64,000 nt of DNA from Tipula vernalis (Eukaryota; Arthropoda; Insecta; Diptera; Tipulidae): positions 257,033,368-257,097,367 of the forward strand of contig OY282560.1 of the NCBI GenBank assembly GCA_958295665.1, written 5' to 3'. The notes beneath the pieces are model-generated. The model saw nothing but the letters and a program-made list of their open reading frames with translations. It was not told where the DNA came from and made no database searches. Each line of letters starts with the position of its first letter. Positions within the stretch are counted from its first letter, which is position 1. Made by a program: the position numbers and the translations under genes. This document shows positions 1 through 11,471 of the stretch, piece by piece.

Positions 1-474
1 ATATAGAAAAAATCATACCAAGAAGAATCAAACCACAGTTTTTACAGAAGTTTTCTATGGAGATAGACAAACAAGCCGGATTTCAAGGATATAGACAAAA
101 CAAAGTACAGTCATACCCCGCCTAACGTTGTTAATTGGTTCCGACGTTAGGCGAAACAACGTTATAAGGGGCAAAGTATGTACATATGTAGACGAATAGA
201 CGAGAAAATTTCATTGTTTTTTGTTTTTTATGTTTTTCAGTGTTTTTTTGCTTTGCTTACACAGCAGTGATGGAATTTTAGGTACAATTGTACTTTTTTC
301 GATACAATTCATTTGTAAAAGTACAATAGTACATTACAGTGAAATTCAGTACAATCTGAAATCATTAAACAGTTTTTCTTATGGGTTGTTTGCCTTATTG
401 AATTTAAAAGCACAAATTCAAGTAACTGAAAATTATAAAAATTGTATACGAGGTATACGATACAAAAATTAAAC

Positions 475-974
475 ATAAATCTTCAAATTTTTAGTAGTAT
501 CTCATTAATTAATTAATTTGTGGTTTTTGTAGCTTAATTTTTTATTAATTCCTTAATAAAAAAAATCCGACGTTCCGACCGCCATTGTCACAATTTATAC
601 AATAGTTTAAATGAAAACTTTTGATAACGTATGTTTTTCTAACGTAACTAGGGTAGAATTTTAAAAATGAAAAATACTCAGTTTAACGGAAAATTAATAA
701 TAAGTCAAAGGTAGCAGTGTCGGAAATAAGACAGACACTTGAATCTGCAGCAAAAATTCAGATAACTCGTTACAGTTTAAGTCAAATAAGAAGAGCAAGA
801 GATTTTCGTTATAAGGTGAGTTTGTAAATTTATCAGATATGGAGAGTACTATATCATAATTTGATGAGACGGCTCGTAATGTGATTCGAAATAGGATGGT
901 GAATGTGTTGACAAGGTTTAAGTCAAAAAATTATTTAGCAGAACAATTTTTTAGGAATTGAAGAAATTCAACAA
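475..974. other. Unassigned A+T-rich stretch
   Basis: No convincing gene. A short open stretch around 709-815 might be the decayed N-terminal part of the Penelope-like protein that becomes recognisable from about 975, but I see no motif that proves it. Confidence 0.3.
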
Positions 975-1078
975 ATTCAGGATAGTTAAAAGGTAAAACG
1001 TTTCCTGAATGAGCATCCCGATTTGTATGTATTGAAAAATGGTAAGGGTAAATTAACGATACTTATGGAAATAGAGTA

Positions 1079-1345
1079 CAGGTAAACCTCGTTTAACGAA
1101 CCCTCGAATAACGAATCCTCGAATTAACGAACATCCAAAATTGTTGAAAAATCTCGTATTACGAACTTCAAACCTCGAATATTATTATAAGTACAGTTTA
1201 TATACATAAATGGTAAAATTTTAGAAACCATACAAATATTTTTTCGCCAAAAATAGCACATAAAATTATTTACCTCGCACAACGAAACCTCAACTAACGA
1301 ACGGTTTTCAGGGACACAATACGTTCGTTAAACGAGGTTTGCCTG
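1079..1345. mobile_element. Pogo/Tigger-type MITE, 267 bp, TA duplication
   Basis: Terminal inverted repeats CAGGTAAACCTCGTTTAACG and its near-perfect complement at 1326-1345, flanked by TA at 1077-1078 and 1346-1347. There is no coding capacity. It splits the Penelope-like remnant between the LTILMEIEYR segment and the RT, so it inserted after that element. Confidence 0.85.
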
Positions 1346-1470
1346 TATAACAGAAATTCGGAATGTTGGTCAAAATTAAATGTATTCATTCGGTCTAGGA
1401 ACCTTCTGGAAAAAATTAATAAAAAATAGGTTAAATCCATCAAAAATTACCAAGGTATAACCAGGCGTAT

Positions 1471-1582
1471 ATTCTGTGGTCAAAAGGCAAAACAGCCTAA
1501 ATCAAATTTGATAATTTTTCTAGAGAGGTAGAAAAAGTTGAATTTTAAATTCATTTTTTGTTTTGCCTTTTGAGCACAGAAT
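1471..1582. mobile_element. Short inverted-repeat element (MITE-like), 112 bp
   Basis: Arms ATTCTGTGGTCAAAAGGCAA at 1471 and its complement ending at 1582 (one or two mismatches) enclose about 64 bp. It lies immediately before the YGLPK segment of the Penelope-like remnant and so looks like a second insertion into it. No clear target duplication. Confidence 0.55.
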
Positions 1583-2870
1583 GATACGGTCTACCAAAAG
1601 TGCCCAAAGTTGGTATTGTTTGCGACCAATCGGACGCTGTTTAGGTTCTCTATTGTATAATTTATCTGAATTTTTGTCTAATATTTCAAATTGTTATGTG
1701 GGAAATAACTTTCGGCTGTAAAAACGCGGAATATTTTAAAAATTAAATTAGAAATATATATCTACTAACAAATTGCTTCAGATATGGTTTCATTGTTCAC
1801 GAACGTTGACTCATCTTTGCTAATATTTTTTGTTAAACAATTTTGGAATAACATTAAAACAAATAGTAATACAAATTTGGAGTTAAATAATTTTGTAGAA
1901 GCGTTAAAATTAGTGATTGATCATACGTAATTTAGTTTTGGCGAAAGATGTTTTAGGCAAGCGCTTGGTTGATCGATAGGTTCGCCAGTTATTCCGACTG
2001 TGGCAAATCTATTGATTGAACACATGGAAACTAAAGTGTTGGAAGCATCTTCCGTCAAACCTATCCTCCGATCTATTGATAATTTTTTGGAGTCGTTTAA
2101 TAGACTTACTACGTGACTCACCAATGCGTTTAGCCTTTCTAGGCCCTATAGTAATACGTAATGATGATGTAAGTTTAACTACAGATTTGCGTCACAAAAA
2201 AACATGGTCGTTTCGGTACCTAGATTATAAAGCTTGGCTTCCATCATATTTCAAAAATAGTTACGGTACTCTTGTTACCGAGACGTGACTTTTCATTCTG
2301 AAAATTTCAAAATATTACCTCATGTTTCAATTCAAAACGGTTATCGGAGAAGTGTATTCACTAGAGGTATTAAAAATGTTATCGAAATATTTTGGAAAAT
2401 CCAAATTTAGTCGGTTAAAGTAATTGTTCATTTTGGCTCTTTATATTGAAATCCTATTCGAAAAAATAAAAATGCTTTTACAAAATTGGGATATACAATT
2501 TGTTGTTAGGGTATTTTAAAGTTTGGATATAGTTTCATTTAATAAATTAAAAGACAAAATTCCTATAGTCACAATCAAGAGTATACATAGTACGTTGGTC
2601 AAACGAAACAAAATTAAAAAAAAAAGGGGTTTAGCAACATATTTACGCTTCCATATACACGTTTAAACCGTCACACAGGGCGTTATCAAATCATTTGCCT
2701 CTCATTACTTTTAAATGACGCTGAAATACTTGATAAGGAGCAAAATCACAATAAAAGGCTAATTTTGGAAAGCTTTTATATCAAGAAACATTAAAATTCA
2801 TCTCAAAATTTATTAAATGCCAAGAAGTTTCCAAATTTTTATTAAATTATTAGGATAGCAAATTATAAAT

Positions 2871-3503
2871 GTATAACTTAAATTTTATACCCTAGTTAAT
2901 TTAGGGAAATATTTAATATCATACATTGTATAAATTGTACCCTTTAAAATGGCGGAGTATACCGCTGAAACGTCGACGGTTGTTAAACAACTGGATTAAT
3001 AGTATTTGCTTATTTATAATCCAGAAAAAATATGATAATAAATTATTCTGCACAACAAAATAAATTAAAATAATAAGGGTTGCGCGATATTCTCGTTGAA
3101 CTAAATCTTCCCACACTCATTTCTTAACGCTTTTTGATACCACGTTTGTTAAGCTGCTTGTTATTGAAATTCTTTCTAACAATTTTTCTAAAGTTGTACA
3201 TTTTGAGTTTGAATATACATAGTTTAAACAATCTCTTTAACTAAACCCTGTACTACCTTAGGCTGAACAATATAGTGCTGATATGTTTGTTTTTATAGTA
3301 TCACTAAACTTTACTTAGGCGTTGCCCATAATGCTAGTAATACCTTGCGCAGTGACATTATGTTTGCGATAGGAAATATAGGAAATATAAGTGTTCTCAA
3401 TCATTTAGGGTACTCGTGATAACGTTTTTTTTAAAAGTTTAAATCATTGGAATGCTCTTTCAACAAGTCCGTCACACAATCTGGGGTTCATTCAGCAAGT
3501 AGC
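2871..3503. other. No recognisable gene; ends with GTAGC target site
   Basis: A+T-rich sequence between the Penelope-like remnant and the Gypsy element. On the minus strand a frame with scattered stops (for example TPDCVTDLLKEHSNDLNF near 3430-3490) continues the frame at 8091-8247 once the Gypsy element is removed; I do not recognise the protein. Bases 3499-3503 (GTAGC) are one copy of the Gypsy target duplication. Confidence 0.4.
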
Positions 3504-3696
3504 TGTTGTATTTCTTGTTTAATAAAAATGATTCTATAATATTTAATTAACGTGTATTTTTATTAATTATCTTTTTTAGCTTCTTGTTCAGCCACGTGTC
3601 ACTTTATGTCTGCTGCTGTCTTCTTTATTTTCATAAGGTCCGTTCTTTTATTTCATAAGGTGCGTTCATTTATATCTCTTTGACACATATACAACA
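3504..3696 (-). repeat. 3' LTR of the Gypsy element
   Basis: 193 bp starting TGTTGTATTTC and ending ATATACAACA on the plus strand. It is matched base for base by 7898-8090. In element orientation it follows the polypurine tract. Confidence 0.95.
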
Positions 3697-3700
3697 TGCT

Positions 3701-3736
<36 letters not shown>
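3697..3736 (-). promoter_or_regulatory. Polypurine tract (plus-strand primer site)
   Basis: In element orientation a run of about 30 A residues followed by GGAGCA abuts the 3' LTR. This is where reverse transcription primes the second strand. The very long A run is unusual and probably length-variable. Confidence 0.8.
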
Positions 3737-3739
<3 letters not shown>

Positions 3740-3812
3740 CAAATTAATAATATCATAATACAAAAATTCTAGAATTATTACAATAAAAAAAATAAAAAAA
3801 AAAACTATCTAA

Positions 3813-3936
3813 CTATTGTCGAGACTCTCTTAATTCATCTTCTGTAAACGTAAATCTTCGAGGAGGTTTGATAGCACGCCCTGATCTTGTTCTTACGTAA
3901 CCTGCATCTGAATCGCTAATATTTTCAATATTATTA

Positions 3937-4021
<85 letters not shown>

Positions 4022-7000
4022 GACATTTAATTAAATGATCTACAATGCTAGAAGTTTGACAATTTGTGTTTGTAATATTACTGTTATGAGTTCTGTTCAA
4101 TTTTAAAATATGGATCCTATTACGCCGATATTCTGTTCCATCATTAGCTTGCACTATGTATGATCTTGGCATATCTTTCTCTAAGCATTTTTTAATAATT
4201 GCCGGACTCCATGGACCATCAGGTTTCAATTTAAACATGACCTTTTCACCTGGTTGTAGTACTGCTAAACTTTTTGCGGTTTTATCGTGATATTTTTTCA
4301 TGTTTTCTTGTTGTTTCTTTGTAGATTCGGCATACTGACTATATTCTATAACTTTTGGCTTTAGATTGAATGCCAATACAGGAAGTTTAGAGCGAATTTG
4401 CCGAGACATCAATAATTGCGCTGGTGAGGACCTTTCACCTTTTGGGGTATTACGAAGTTGTAACAGAGCAATGTATGGATCTGCATTTGACTCATATGCC
4501 TTTTCTAATATATTTTTTATTATTTTTACCGAGCTTTCTGCAAGACCATTCCCTCTTGCATAATATGGACTTGATGTAATATGAGTAATTCCCCATTCCG
4601 TTAGGAATTGTTTAAAGGCATGAGACTCAAATGGTGGACCATTATCCGACCGTATTTCTAATGGAATGCCATGTCTAGCAAAAATCGATTTTAAGTGAAT
4701 TATGGTTGATTCCGCGTTTGTGGACTTTAATTGAGCCACTTCAATAAATTTTGAATAAAAATCAACAACTATTAAATATTTCGTTTTCCGAAATTCTAGA
4801 AAATCAATTGCAACTATTTCCCATGGTAATGTAGTTATTGGACTTGGTATTAGTGGTTCTTTGCTGTTGGCACTTCTGTATTTAAGACACACATTACAAT
4901 TTCCAACCATATTTGTTATTTCTGTGCTCATGCCTGGCCAGAACAATATTCCTCTCACCTGATTTTTACTACGTTCTATCCCAAAATGTCCTTCATGAAT
5001 CAATTTTAACATATGTTGTCTTAATGATTGTGGGACTATAACACTAGTACCTTTAAATACTATACCGTGTATCACATGTATGTCACTTTTTATATTAAAA
5101 TACGGTTTTGTAAAATTTTCTATTAAACTACTCTTCTCAGGCCAGCCATTGTGGCAATATGAAATTAATGTTTGCAATGACTTATCTTTGGATGTCTCCT
5201 CTAATATAATATTTTTCATTTCCTTTGATACTGCTAAACTGTTATATAGTAAGTTAACATGAAGCATTATGTCCTCATCCATATCGTATTCTATCTCTGG
5301 TAGCGGTGCTCTCGACAAGGTATCTGCTATATATAAGAGATGACCAGGTTTGTAAACAACATCTAAATCATATGCTTGCAGTCTCATTAACATTCTTTGT
5401 AAGCGTACGGGAACATCTGCTAAAGATTTTTTAAATAACGTTACAAGCGGCTTATGATCAGTTTCGACTGTAACTTTTTGCCCATAGACGTACTGATGAA
5501 ACCGTTGACATCCAAATACAATCGCATACAATTCTCTTTCAATTGATGCATAATTTCGTTGTGATGAGCCAAGTGTTTTTGACGCATATGCCACAGGCTT
5601 ATTATTCTGTAAAATCACAGCACCAAGTGCTGACTGACAGGCATCGACAGATAAAACAATTGGTGAATTTACATCAAAATGAGTGAGTACTGATGAACTG
5701 CACACAATATTCTTTAATTTATTGTAAGCCTCTTCATAACATGCATTCCATTGCCAATCCGATTTTTTCTGTAATAGCGATCGTAAAGTTTCTGTTTCTA
5801 TAGCTAAATTTTTTATGTAAGATCCAATATAATTCACCATGCCAAGAAATCGCTGAAGATCCTTGACATTATTAGGAGAGGGCATTTCACGAATAGCTTT
5901 GATTTTATCCTCATCGGGATGCATTCCTTCCTTACTAAACACATTTCCAAGATATTTAACCTGCGACTGGCGAATCTTGCATTTGGACATATTAAATTTT
6001 ACATTTAACTCTGTAGCTCTACCCATTACCTTTAATAATCGCTCATCATGTTCCTTCATTGTCTGTCCCCATATAAGTAGATCATCAATGTATATTGATA
6101 CTCCAGGTAAATCACCAAATGCCTCTGTCATGATCCTATGAAATATTTCCGGCGCAGCATTAATTCCATATGGTAGGCGATTAAATTTGAAACGACCAAA
6201 TGGTGAGTTGAATGTACATAGTTTCGAACTTTCTTCATCCAGTGGAATCATCCAAAATCCACTGTTGGCATCCAGCGTAGAAAATACTGTAGCTCCCACC
6301 AAGCTTGATCGAATATTGTCAAGCGTGGGAATCGGATATCTCTCTCGTTGTATAGCTTTATTTAAATTTCGTGGATCTAAACAAATCCGAAGACCACCAT
6401 TTTTCTTTTCGACTATTACTATCGAGCTTACCCAGTCTGTTGGTTCTGTTACTTTTGAAATAACCGCAAGTCTTTCCATACGATCTAATTCAGATTTCAA
6501 TTTTTCTCTTAATTTGAATGGCACTTTACGCGGAGGATCAACAATAGGACGTACACAAGTGTCAACATATAGGTGACATGTTTTATTAATACAACCCAAG
6601 CCTTTGAATAGGGTTTCAAAATTATCAATATTATTACAGTACACTGTCTTTACAGCCTTTGATTTTCCGATAAAATTTAATTTGACCGACGTTTCAATAC
6701 CAACTATTGTAATACAAGAAATATTAACAATCACAAACTCAATGTCATTTTTCTTATCTTGATCATATACACATGTTAGTGTATATTTACCAACAACTGG
6801 AATTTGTCTACCACTAAAATCCTTTAATTTATATTGGCATGCCTCAATTTTTTGACCCGATACATTCAATGATTTCAAGAGAGTAACAGACATTACATTA
6901 ATTTTACATCCTGTATCTATCATTGCCTCAATTCTAACCTTATTAATTAATAAATCTATATACCATGAACCTGACATAACTTCTTTATTATTAATCTGAC

Positions 7001-7898
7001 CAACTACAAAAAATTCATTATCTGACTGTTCTTCCGCATTTACAGTGTCATCAACATTCACATTAAAAAGAGCTTTTTTATTCCTACAGACCTTAGCATA
7101 ATGATTCAGCTTCTTACACAAGTTGCACGTTGCACCCATCGCTGGACATCGCATAGCTTTGTGTTGTTGACCACATCGGTTGCAAATCTTCATGCTTGTC
7201 TCTCTATTATTTGAATAAACTCTCAATCGAGGCTCAATTTCCTGTTGTTGCTGAATATGCTGTTTACGACTTACTCCTCTGACGTTGACTGTACCAACAA
7301 AATTACCTGCTTGTCGAAGTTGCTCTGCTCCTTGTTGTGTGAGCTGTAGCGTTTTGCAAATTTCTATAGCTTTTTGTAAATTAACATTCTCCTCACGCAA
7401 TAAATGTTGCTTAATGAAGTGATTAGAATCATTTAAGCCACGAATTAGGATATCTTTAATAAGATCTTCACGTAGATCACCAAAATCACAAGTAAGACTT
7501 TTGTTTGTTAAATCCGTCACAAAGTCTTCGATCGACTCCTCAGCTGTCTGCATTCGGCTGAAGAAATTGTGTCTTTCTATGGTAATGTTCTTTTTTGGTA
7601 CGAAGTAATTCTCAAATTTGCTCACAAGTTCTTTATAGGTTATGTTATCAATATCCACATTAAATGAATTAAATACAATGAGAGCTGGATTTCCAATCAA
7701 ATGTAATAACATTGCCACTTTTCTTTGATCCGATTCCTGTTCATAACCTGTAGCGCGTAGATATATTTTAAAAGATTGTAACCAGAATCCCCAATTATGT
7801 GACAGACTTCCCGTCATGTTTAGAGGTTGTATCCGTCCTGATACACCTGATTTATTGTTTGTTTGTTTTTTATCATCACTTTCGTCTTCTGACACCAT
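3813..7898 (-). CDS. Gag-Pol polyprotein of Ty3/Gypsy element (1361 aa)
   Basis: One frame encodes the whole polyprotein. Domains in order: gag-like capsid region (about 35-190); two CCHC knuckles (about 239-272; the first is CX2CX3HX4C); aspartic protease with DTG at 328-330; reverse transcriptase (about 470-640) with YIDD at 603-606; RNase H (about 745-865: SVDA, then ETDHKPL and DTLSR); integrase with HHCC zinc finger (H968, H971, C1001, C1004) and D1032/D1085/E1121, a D-35-E spacing; then a C-terminal region with about 27 consecutive Asn (about 1285-1315). All catalytic residues I can check are present and there is no stop or frameshift. No env or separate gag. The start codon straddles the LTR/primer-site junction: A is the last LTR base and TG the first two bases of the primer-binding site, so gag has almost no leader beyond the LTR. 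The product would drive reverse transcription and integration of the element itself. Confidence 0.96.
3930..4020 (-). repeat. (ATT)n microsatellite coding poly-Asn
   Basis: About 27 uninterrupted ATT units (AAT on the coding strand) near the 3' end of gag-pol, translating to a poly-asparagine run. Pure codon repetition suggests slippage rather than selection on the protein. Confidence 0.9.
7886..7897 (-). promoter_or_regulatory. tRNA primer-binding site, probably tRNA-Leu
   Basis: In element orientation the base after the 5' LTR begins TGGTGTCAGAAG, complementary to an acceptor ending CTTCTGACACCA. I associate that end with tRNA-Leu. It overlaps codons 1-5 of gag-pol. Confidence 0.75.
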
Positions 7899-8090
7899 GT
7901 TGTATTTCTTGTTTAATAAAAATGATTCTATAATATTTAATTAACGTGTATTTTTATTAATTATCTTTTTTAGCTTCTTGTTCAGCCACGTGTCACTTTA
8001 TGTCTGCTGCTGTCTTCTTTATTTTCATAAGGTCCGTTCTTTTATTTCATAAGGTGCGTTCATTTATATCTCTTTGACACATATACAACA
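7898..8090 (-). repeat. 5' LTR of the Gypsy element
   Basis: 193-bp LTR apparently identical to 3504-3696. It should contain the promoter and R region. Followed by the second GTAGC target copy. Confidence 0.95.
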
Positions 8091-8247
8091 GTAGCTTGTT
8101 AAGTGCATTTGCTAAGGAATTAAGGTAGTTCTTCATTTTTCGTTTTTCTTTGAGCTGCTTTGATATAAACGAATCCAGTGGATAAGAATTGCCTTTCTTA
8201 AGAGCAATTGAATATAGATTATTATTGCTGTTTAACGGTAGTATCAA
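8091..8247 (-). other. Unrecognised short coding-like stretch
   Basis: A minus-strand frame of about 50 codons (SNNNLYSIALKKGNSY...) runs into the Gypsy target site. Without the Gypsy element it would read ...ALNKLLAE and stop just past 3498. Lys/Leu-rich, possibly helical; I do not recognise it. It may belong to the shell element. Confidence 0.3.
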
Positions 8248-8869
8248 GACTTAGATGTACCAAAAAAGGTAGTTTGAACCTGACCAACTAAAGTTCTCCA
8301 AAAGCACTCACAATTTCTAGATTAAATTGCTTTGGCTACAAGATTTAATGTTTGCCCGACTTGAGGTTGCAGTAAAAAACATGCAGCGGCCGAATTCTTA
8401 ACCGCAGCTACAATTTTTGGGTACTTCTTTGATATAAAAAACAACATTAAAAAAAATAAGTACAATTCAACTCAATTTAGTACAATATCATTTTAATTTT
8501 TAGTACAATTCCAAAAATGCATTTTCCATCACTGTTACACAGGGTTATTATTTTAAACGACGTTACAACGAAATACACCGACGATAGAGCGAGGTTTGTT
8601 CGCATTTTACTAACGACGTTACAGCGAAACGACGTTATGAGGAGGACATTGTACGGGGTATAACTGTATAACAAACGAAAAAATTATAGGATATAAATAA
8701 ATTTAAAAAAAAAATCTGCGAAACGGTTGCAGATATCCACATTTCGATGGGAAATTTGAATTCTTCGTGATCGTTTTACCCTAGCTCTGTATATAACTAA
8801 ATTTGACCAAAAATTGGACATAGATAAGAATAATCCTAAGACAACGATATACTCGTAACAAACGAAATA
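8248..8869. other. Right subterminal part of shell element; no gene
   Basis: Holds the right arm of the candidate pogo-like shell (to 8666) and about 200 bp of unassigned sequence up to the next MITE. No gene seen. Confidence 0.4.
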
Positions 8870-9428
8870 CAGTAGAATTCGCTTATAATGAACGGTCATG
8901 GGACAAATAATTTTGTTCATTATAAACGTGTGTTCATTTTAACCGTAAATACTTGGTTTGTGCATTCGAAACTAACTTACATATGTAACTTATGTAACTG
9001 TGATTTCCAAAAATTTACGAAAGTTAAAAAAAATACATAGACACCAGAAAAAAACTCAAAATATTTCCCTATTTCCGTTACATTGTTTCTAGTAATCTAG
9101 TATATGTATGCACTATACACGAATCCATACACACATTACATTAAAAAAAAAATATGTACGCAAAATTATGTGTGTGAATATGAATGAATAGACCAAAATA
9201 TAATTAAAAAAACGAAACAAATAATGATCGATGTTCATTATAACAGTAGATTTTTGTACTTAACAGGTATTGTAGGAACATCTTGTTCATTATAAGTTTA
9301 TAAACGAAGTTCATTATATGTAGTGGAAACAAGAAAAATTGATTATGTAAATTTAAGGGACTTAAAAAATCGTTCATACTAACCGTGTGTTCATTATAAG
9401 AAGGGTTTGTTATAAACGAATTCTACTG
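8870..9428. mobile_element. Pogo/Tigger-type MITE, 559 bp, TA duplication
   Basis: Termini CAGTAGAATTCG(C/T)TTATAA in inverted orientation, flanked by TA at 8868-8869 and 9429-9430. Several internal copies of TTCATTATAA in both orientations. No coding capacity. Confidence 0.88.
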
Positions 9429-9540
9429 TATATATTAAGAAGATCGATTCCTCCTTCAACAAAATTAGCTTTAACGTTAAGGTAAACATAAATGGTTTAA
9501 TTTATAATTCAATATAAAGTTATATTATTTTTCATTCATT

Positions 9541-10860
9541 GACAGATATCTTGCCAGCGGAGACAGCCAAGTTTCCATCAGCTTTGCGTTTGAACGCAAT
9601 TTGGCCCGTCTTAAAAGACAAATCACTGCCAGCGCTAACTAGAACCTAAAACCACATAGCTAGAAACAGCTGAAGGATTCAACCAGCGATGGAACTTTCC
9701 CCACTGTATTGGGGCTATTGACGGAAAACATATCCGAATAGTTGTGAGTAGTAAATGTACCCATTACAAAATTTGTACTTTTTGTAAGCGGCTAATTGCA
9801 GGCCAAATTAATTTTTGTTACATTTTCTTTAATAAATATTTATAAAATTGTGCTGAATTTTTTTTTTTGTTTTTAAACATTTTGAAGGCAAAAAATGTTC
9901 CTAAATTTCTCGTGACAACAAAAGTTTTTGCTAAATAAAATTTAATAAAAATTATTCTGGTTTATAATTAGCCGCTTACAAAAAGTATAAAAATAAGAGA
10001 CCATTAACCATTGATTATTTCATTATTTTTAGGCACCATCTCATTCAGGCTCAGAGTTTTTCAACTATAAAAATTATTTTTCAACCATTTTATTGGCGAT
10101 ATGTGATTACCGATACAGGTTCTTGGCAATTGATGTAGGGGCACAAGGACGGCAAAGTGATGGCGGCGGCTTTCAAAATTCAAGGATGGGTCAATAATTT
10201 TATAATGCTGCAATTTATTTACCCGATCCAAAAGAAATTGTTGAGAAGGGGGGGGGGGGCCTGTGTTACCATACCATTTATTAGGAGATTAAGCGTAAAT
10301 TACATATTCCGGTAAATCATCTGGCAATTTAAGTTACTCTCAATCGATTTTCAATTATCGTCAATCAAGAGCTAGACGAGTGATCGAAAACACGATTGCC
10401 TTACTTGCCAGTAAATGGAGAGTTTTAAAATATTCTCTGTGTGTGTTAGTACCGAAAGCTCAGACAAAGTTGTACTGGGTGTTGTTTGTTTGTACAGCTT
10501 TTGCTTAACGGAGGAGGAACAACAAAACAGGAATCGACAAAAGCACACCAACGAAAGTATTTAGTTCCAAAAATAGTAGACCGCGAGGACAATACTGGAG
10601 AGGTCACTGACGGAAGTTGGCGAGCAAATTTGGATAGCTTACCGCAAATTGCAAGACAAGGTATTATATTAATTCAAATAACTTTTTTCTAATTTAAATT
10701 ATGTATATATAAATATTAAACCTATTATTTTTTTGAAATTAGGAGCATATAATACAACTGCCTCAGCTATTGAAACTAAGGACACTTTAGCTAAGCATTT
10801 CATGACGGATGGCTCAATTCCGTGGCAATGGTCGATGGTGGAGTAAGCAGCTGTAATTAT
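9541..10860 (+). pseudogene. PIF/Harbinger nuclease (DDE_Tnp_4) pseudogene
   Basis: Plus-strand pieces match the Harbinger nuclease (HARBI1 family). WNFPHCIGAIDGKHI-like sequence at about 9690-9740 includes the first catalytic Asp. A probable intron follows (GTGAG near 9742 to TTTTTAG near 10031). Then GSEFFNYKNYFSTILLAICD and FLAIDVGAQGRQSDGG (second Asp) at about 10040-10160, and [20 protein letters not shown] at about 10380-10435. Stops and frameshifts break the frame (for instance after SDGGGFQNSRMG), so it is not functional. A minus-strand MADF/BESS-like frame lies just downstream, the usual two-gene make-up of such elements. I did not find its terminal repeats. Confidence 0.78.
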
Positions 10861-11470
10861 ATTCAGGACATACTAAATGCCCATAAAAGATAGGTTTATT
10901 GGTGAAACAGTATAATTCTTGAAATAATAGATGTAATTCTTTTCAGAGCCACATCTCAAATTTGATTTATTTTCGGGGAACGTCAGACGTCACCAACAAC
11001 ATTATTTTGCATGAATCCTAGTTTTAAATTTTGGTTAGATTAAGTATACCAATAATTTTGCTAGCCTTTGAAATTGTAATTCTCTCATGGTCAGGGTTTT
11101 CTACAGTTTTCCCTGGCCAAAATCCATTGACACGAAGTATTTTATTTATTTTGATTTATTTATATGACATGAAGTATTTTATTATAATCTTAAATTCAAC
11201 TATAGTAAACAAACTTCGATTGTTAATGGATTGTAGGGAGCTGTGAGAGTAGTCCCAAGTCAGCTGTAGTTGGCGAGATTGCAATAAACATTGTAAATTG
11301 CATTCTTGTTGTTGAGTTAATTTTTTTGTTTTACTTTAGTAAAGAATCAACCCAATGTGTTACCATGGTGCAAGCTATTTGGGAAATATTTTCCAAATAA
11401 CTATTGGTGAGATAGATAGCTTTTGTTGAATTTAAAGAAAATATTTTTTGGTTTTTGTTGTATTACATTT
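10861..11470. other. Spacer between the two Harbinger-related genes; nothing recognised
   Basis: A+T-rich sequence with no gene seen. Confidence 0.5.
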
Positions 11471-11471
11471 A

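Larger units (their letters stand above)
975..2870 (+). pseudogene. Penelope-like element remnant (RT and GIY-YIG parts)
   Basis: Several pieces, in the order expected for Penelope-like retroelements, can be read on the plus strand with stops and frameshifts. A segment at about 1005-1078 reads NEHPDLYVLKNGKGKLTILM, the region before the RT. YGLPKVPKVG at about 1584 corresponds to the conserved YGLPK-H motif. DMVSLFTNV at about 1780 and GSPVIPTVANLLIEHMET at about 1980 are RT motifs, and the expected Tyr-Val-Asp-Asp site is lost (ILRSIDNFLESF-like). NDAEILDKEQNHNKRLILES at about 2712-2770 resembles the C-terminal GIY-YIG endonuclease part. Two MITEs interrupt it (1079-1345 and 1471-1582). It is dead by inspection. 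Confidence 0.72.
3504..8090 (-). mobile_element. Complete Ty3/Gypsy LTR retrotransposon, 4587 bp
   Basis: Two 193-bp LTRs (TGTTGT...ACAACA) that look identical base for base, flanked by the 5-bp duplication GTAGC (3499-3503 and 8091-8095). It carries a tRNA primer-binding site, a polypurine tract and a single uninterrupted gag-pol frame with no env. Identical LTRs plus an intact frame mean a very recent insertion. Short LTRs, a fused gag-pol frame and a tRNA-Leu-type primer site resemble Mag/SURL-like or related lineages, but the exact clade is an inference. Confidence 0.97.
108..8666. mobile_element. Candidate pogo/Tigger-like shell element with nested insertions
   Basis: The two ends are inverted: CAGTCATACCCCG at 108 and, read from the right, CAGTTATACCCCG ending at 8666. 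Each is flanked by TA, the duplication made by Tc1/mariner/pogo elements. The subterminal parts are also related: both arms contain CAGTGATGGAA followed by GGTACAATTGTAC- or GGAATTGTAC-like sequence (around 265-300 and 8500-8540). Inside lie a Penelope-like remnant, two MITEs and a complete Gypsy element, so the shell would be about 4 kb without them. No pogo transposase was recognised. Two separate half-elements facing each other is the alternative. Confidence 0.42.

Noticed and set aside
221..472. 83-codon open frame on the plus strand
   Set aside because: Low-complexity composition, no motif, inside the subterminal part of a TIR element.
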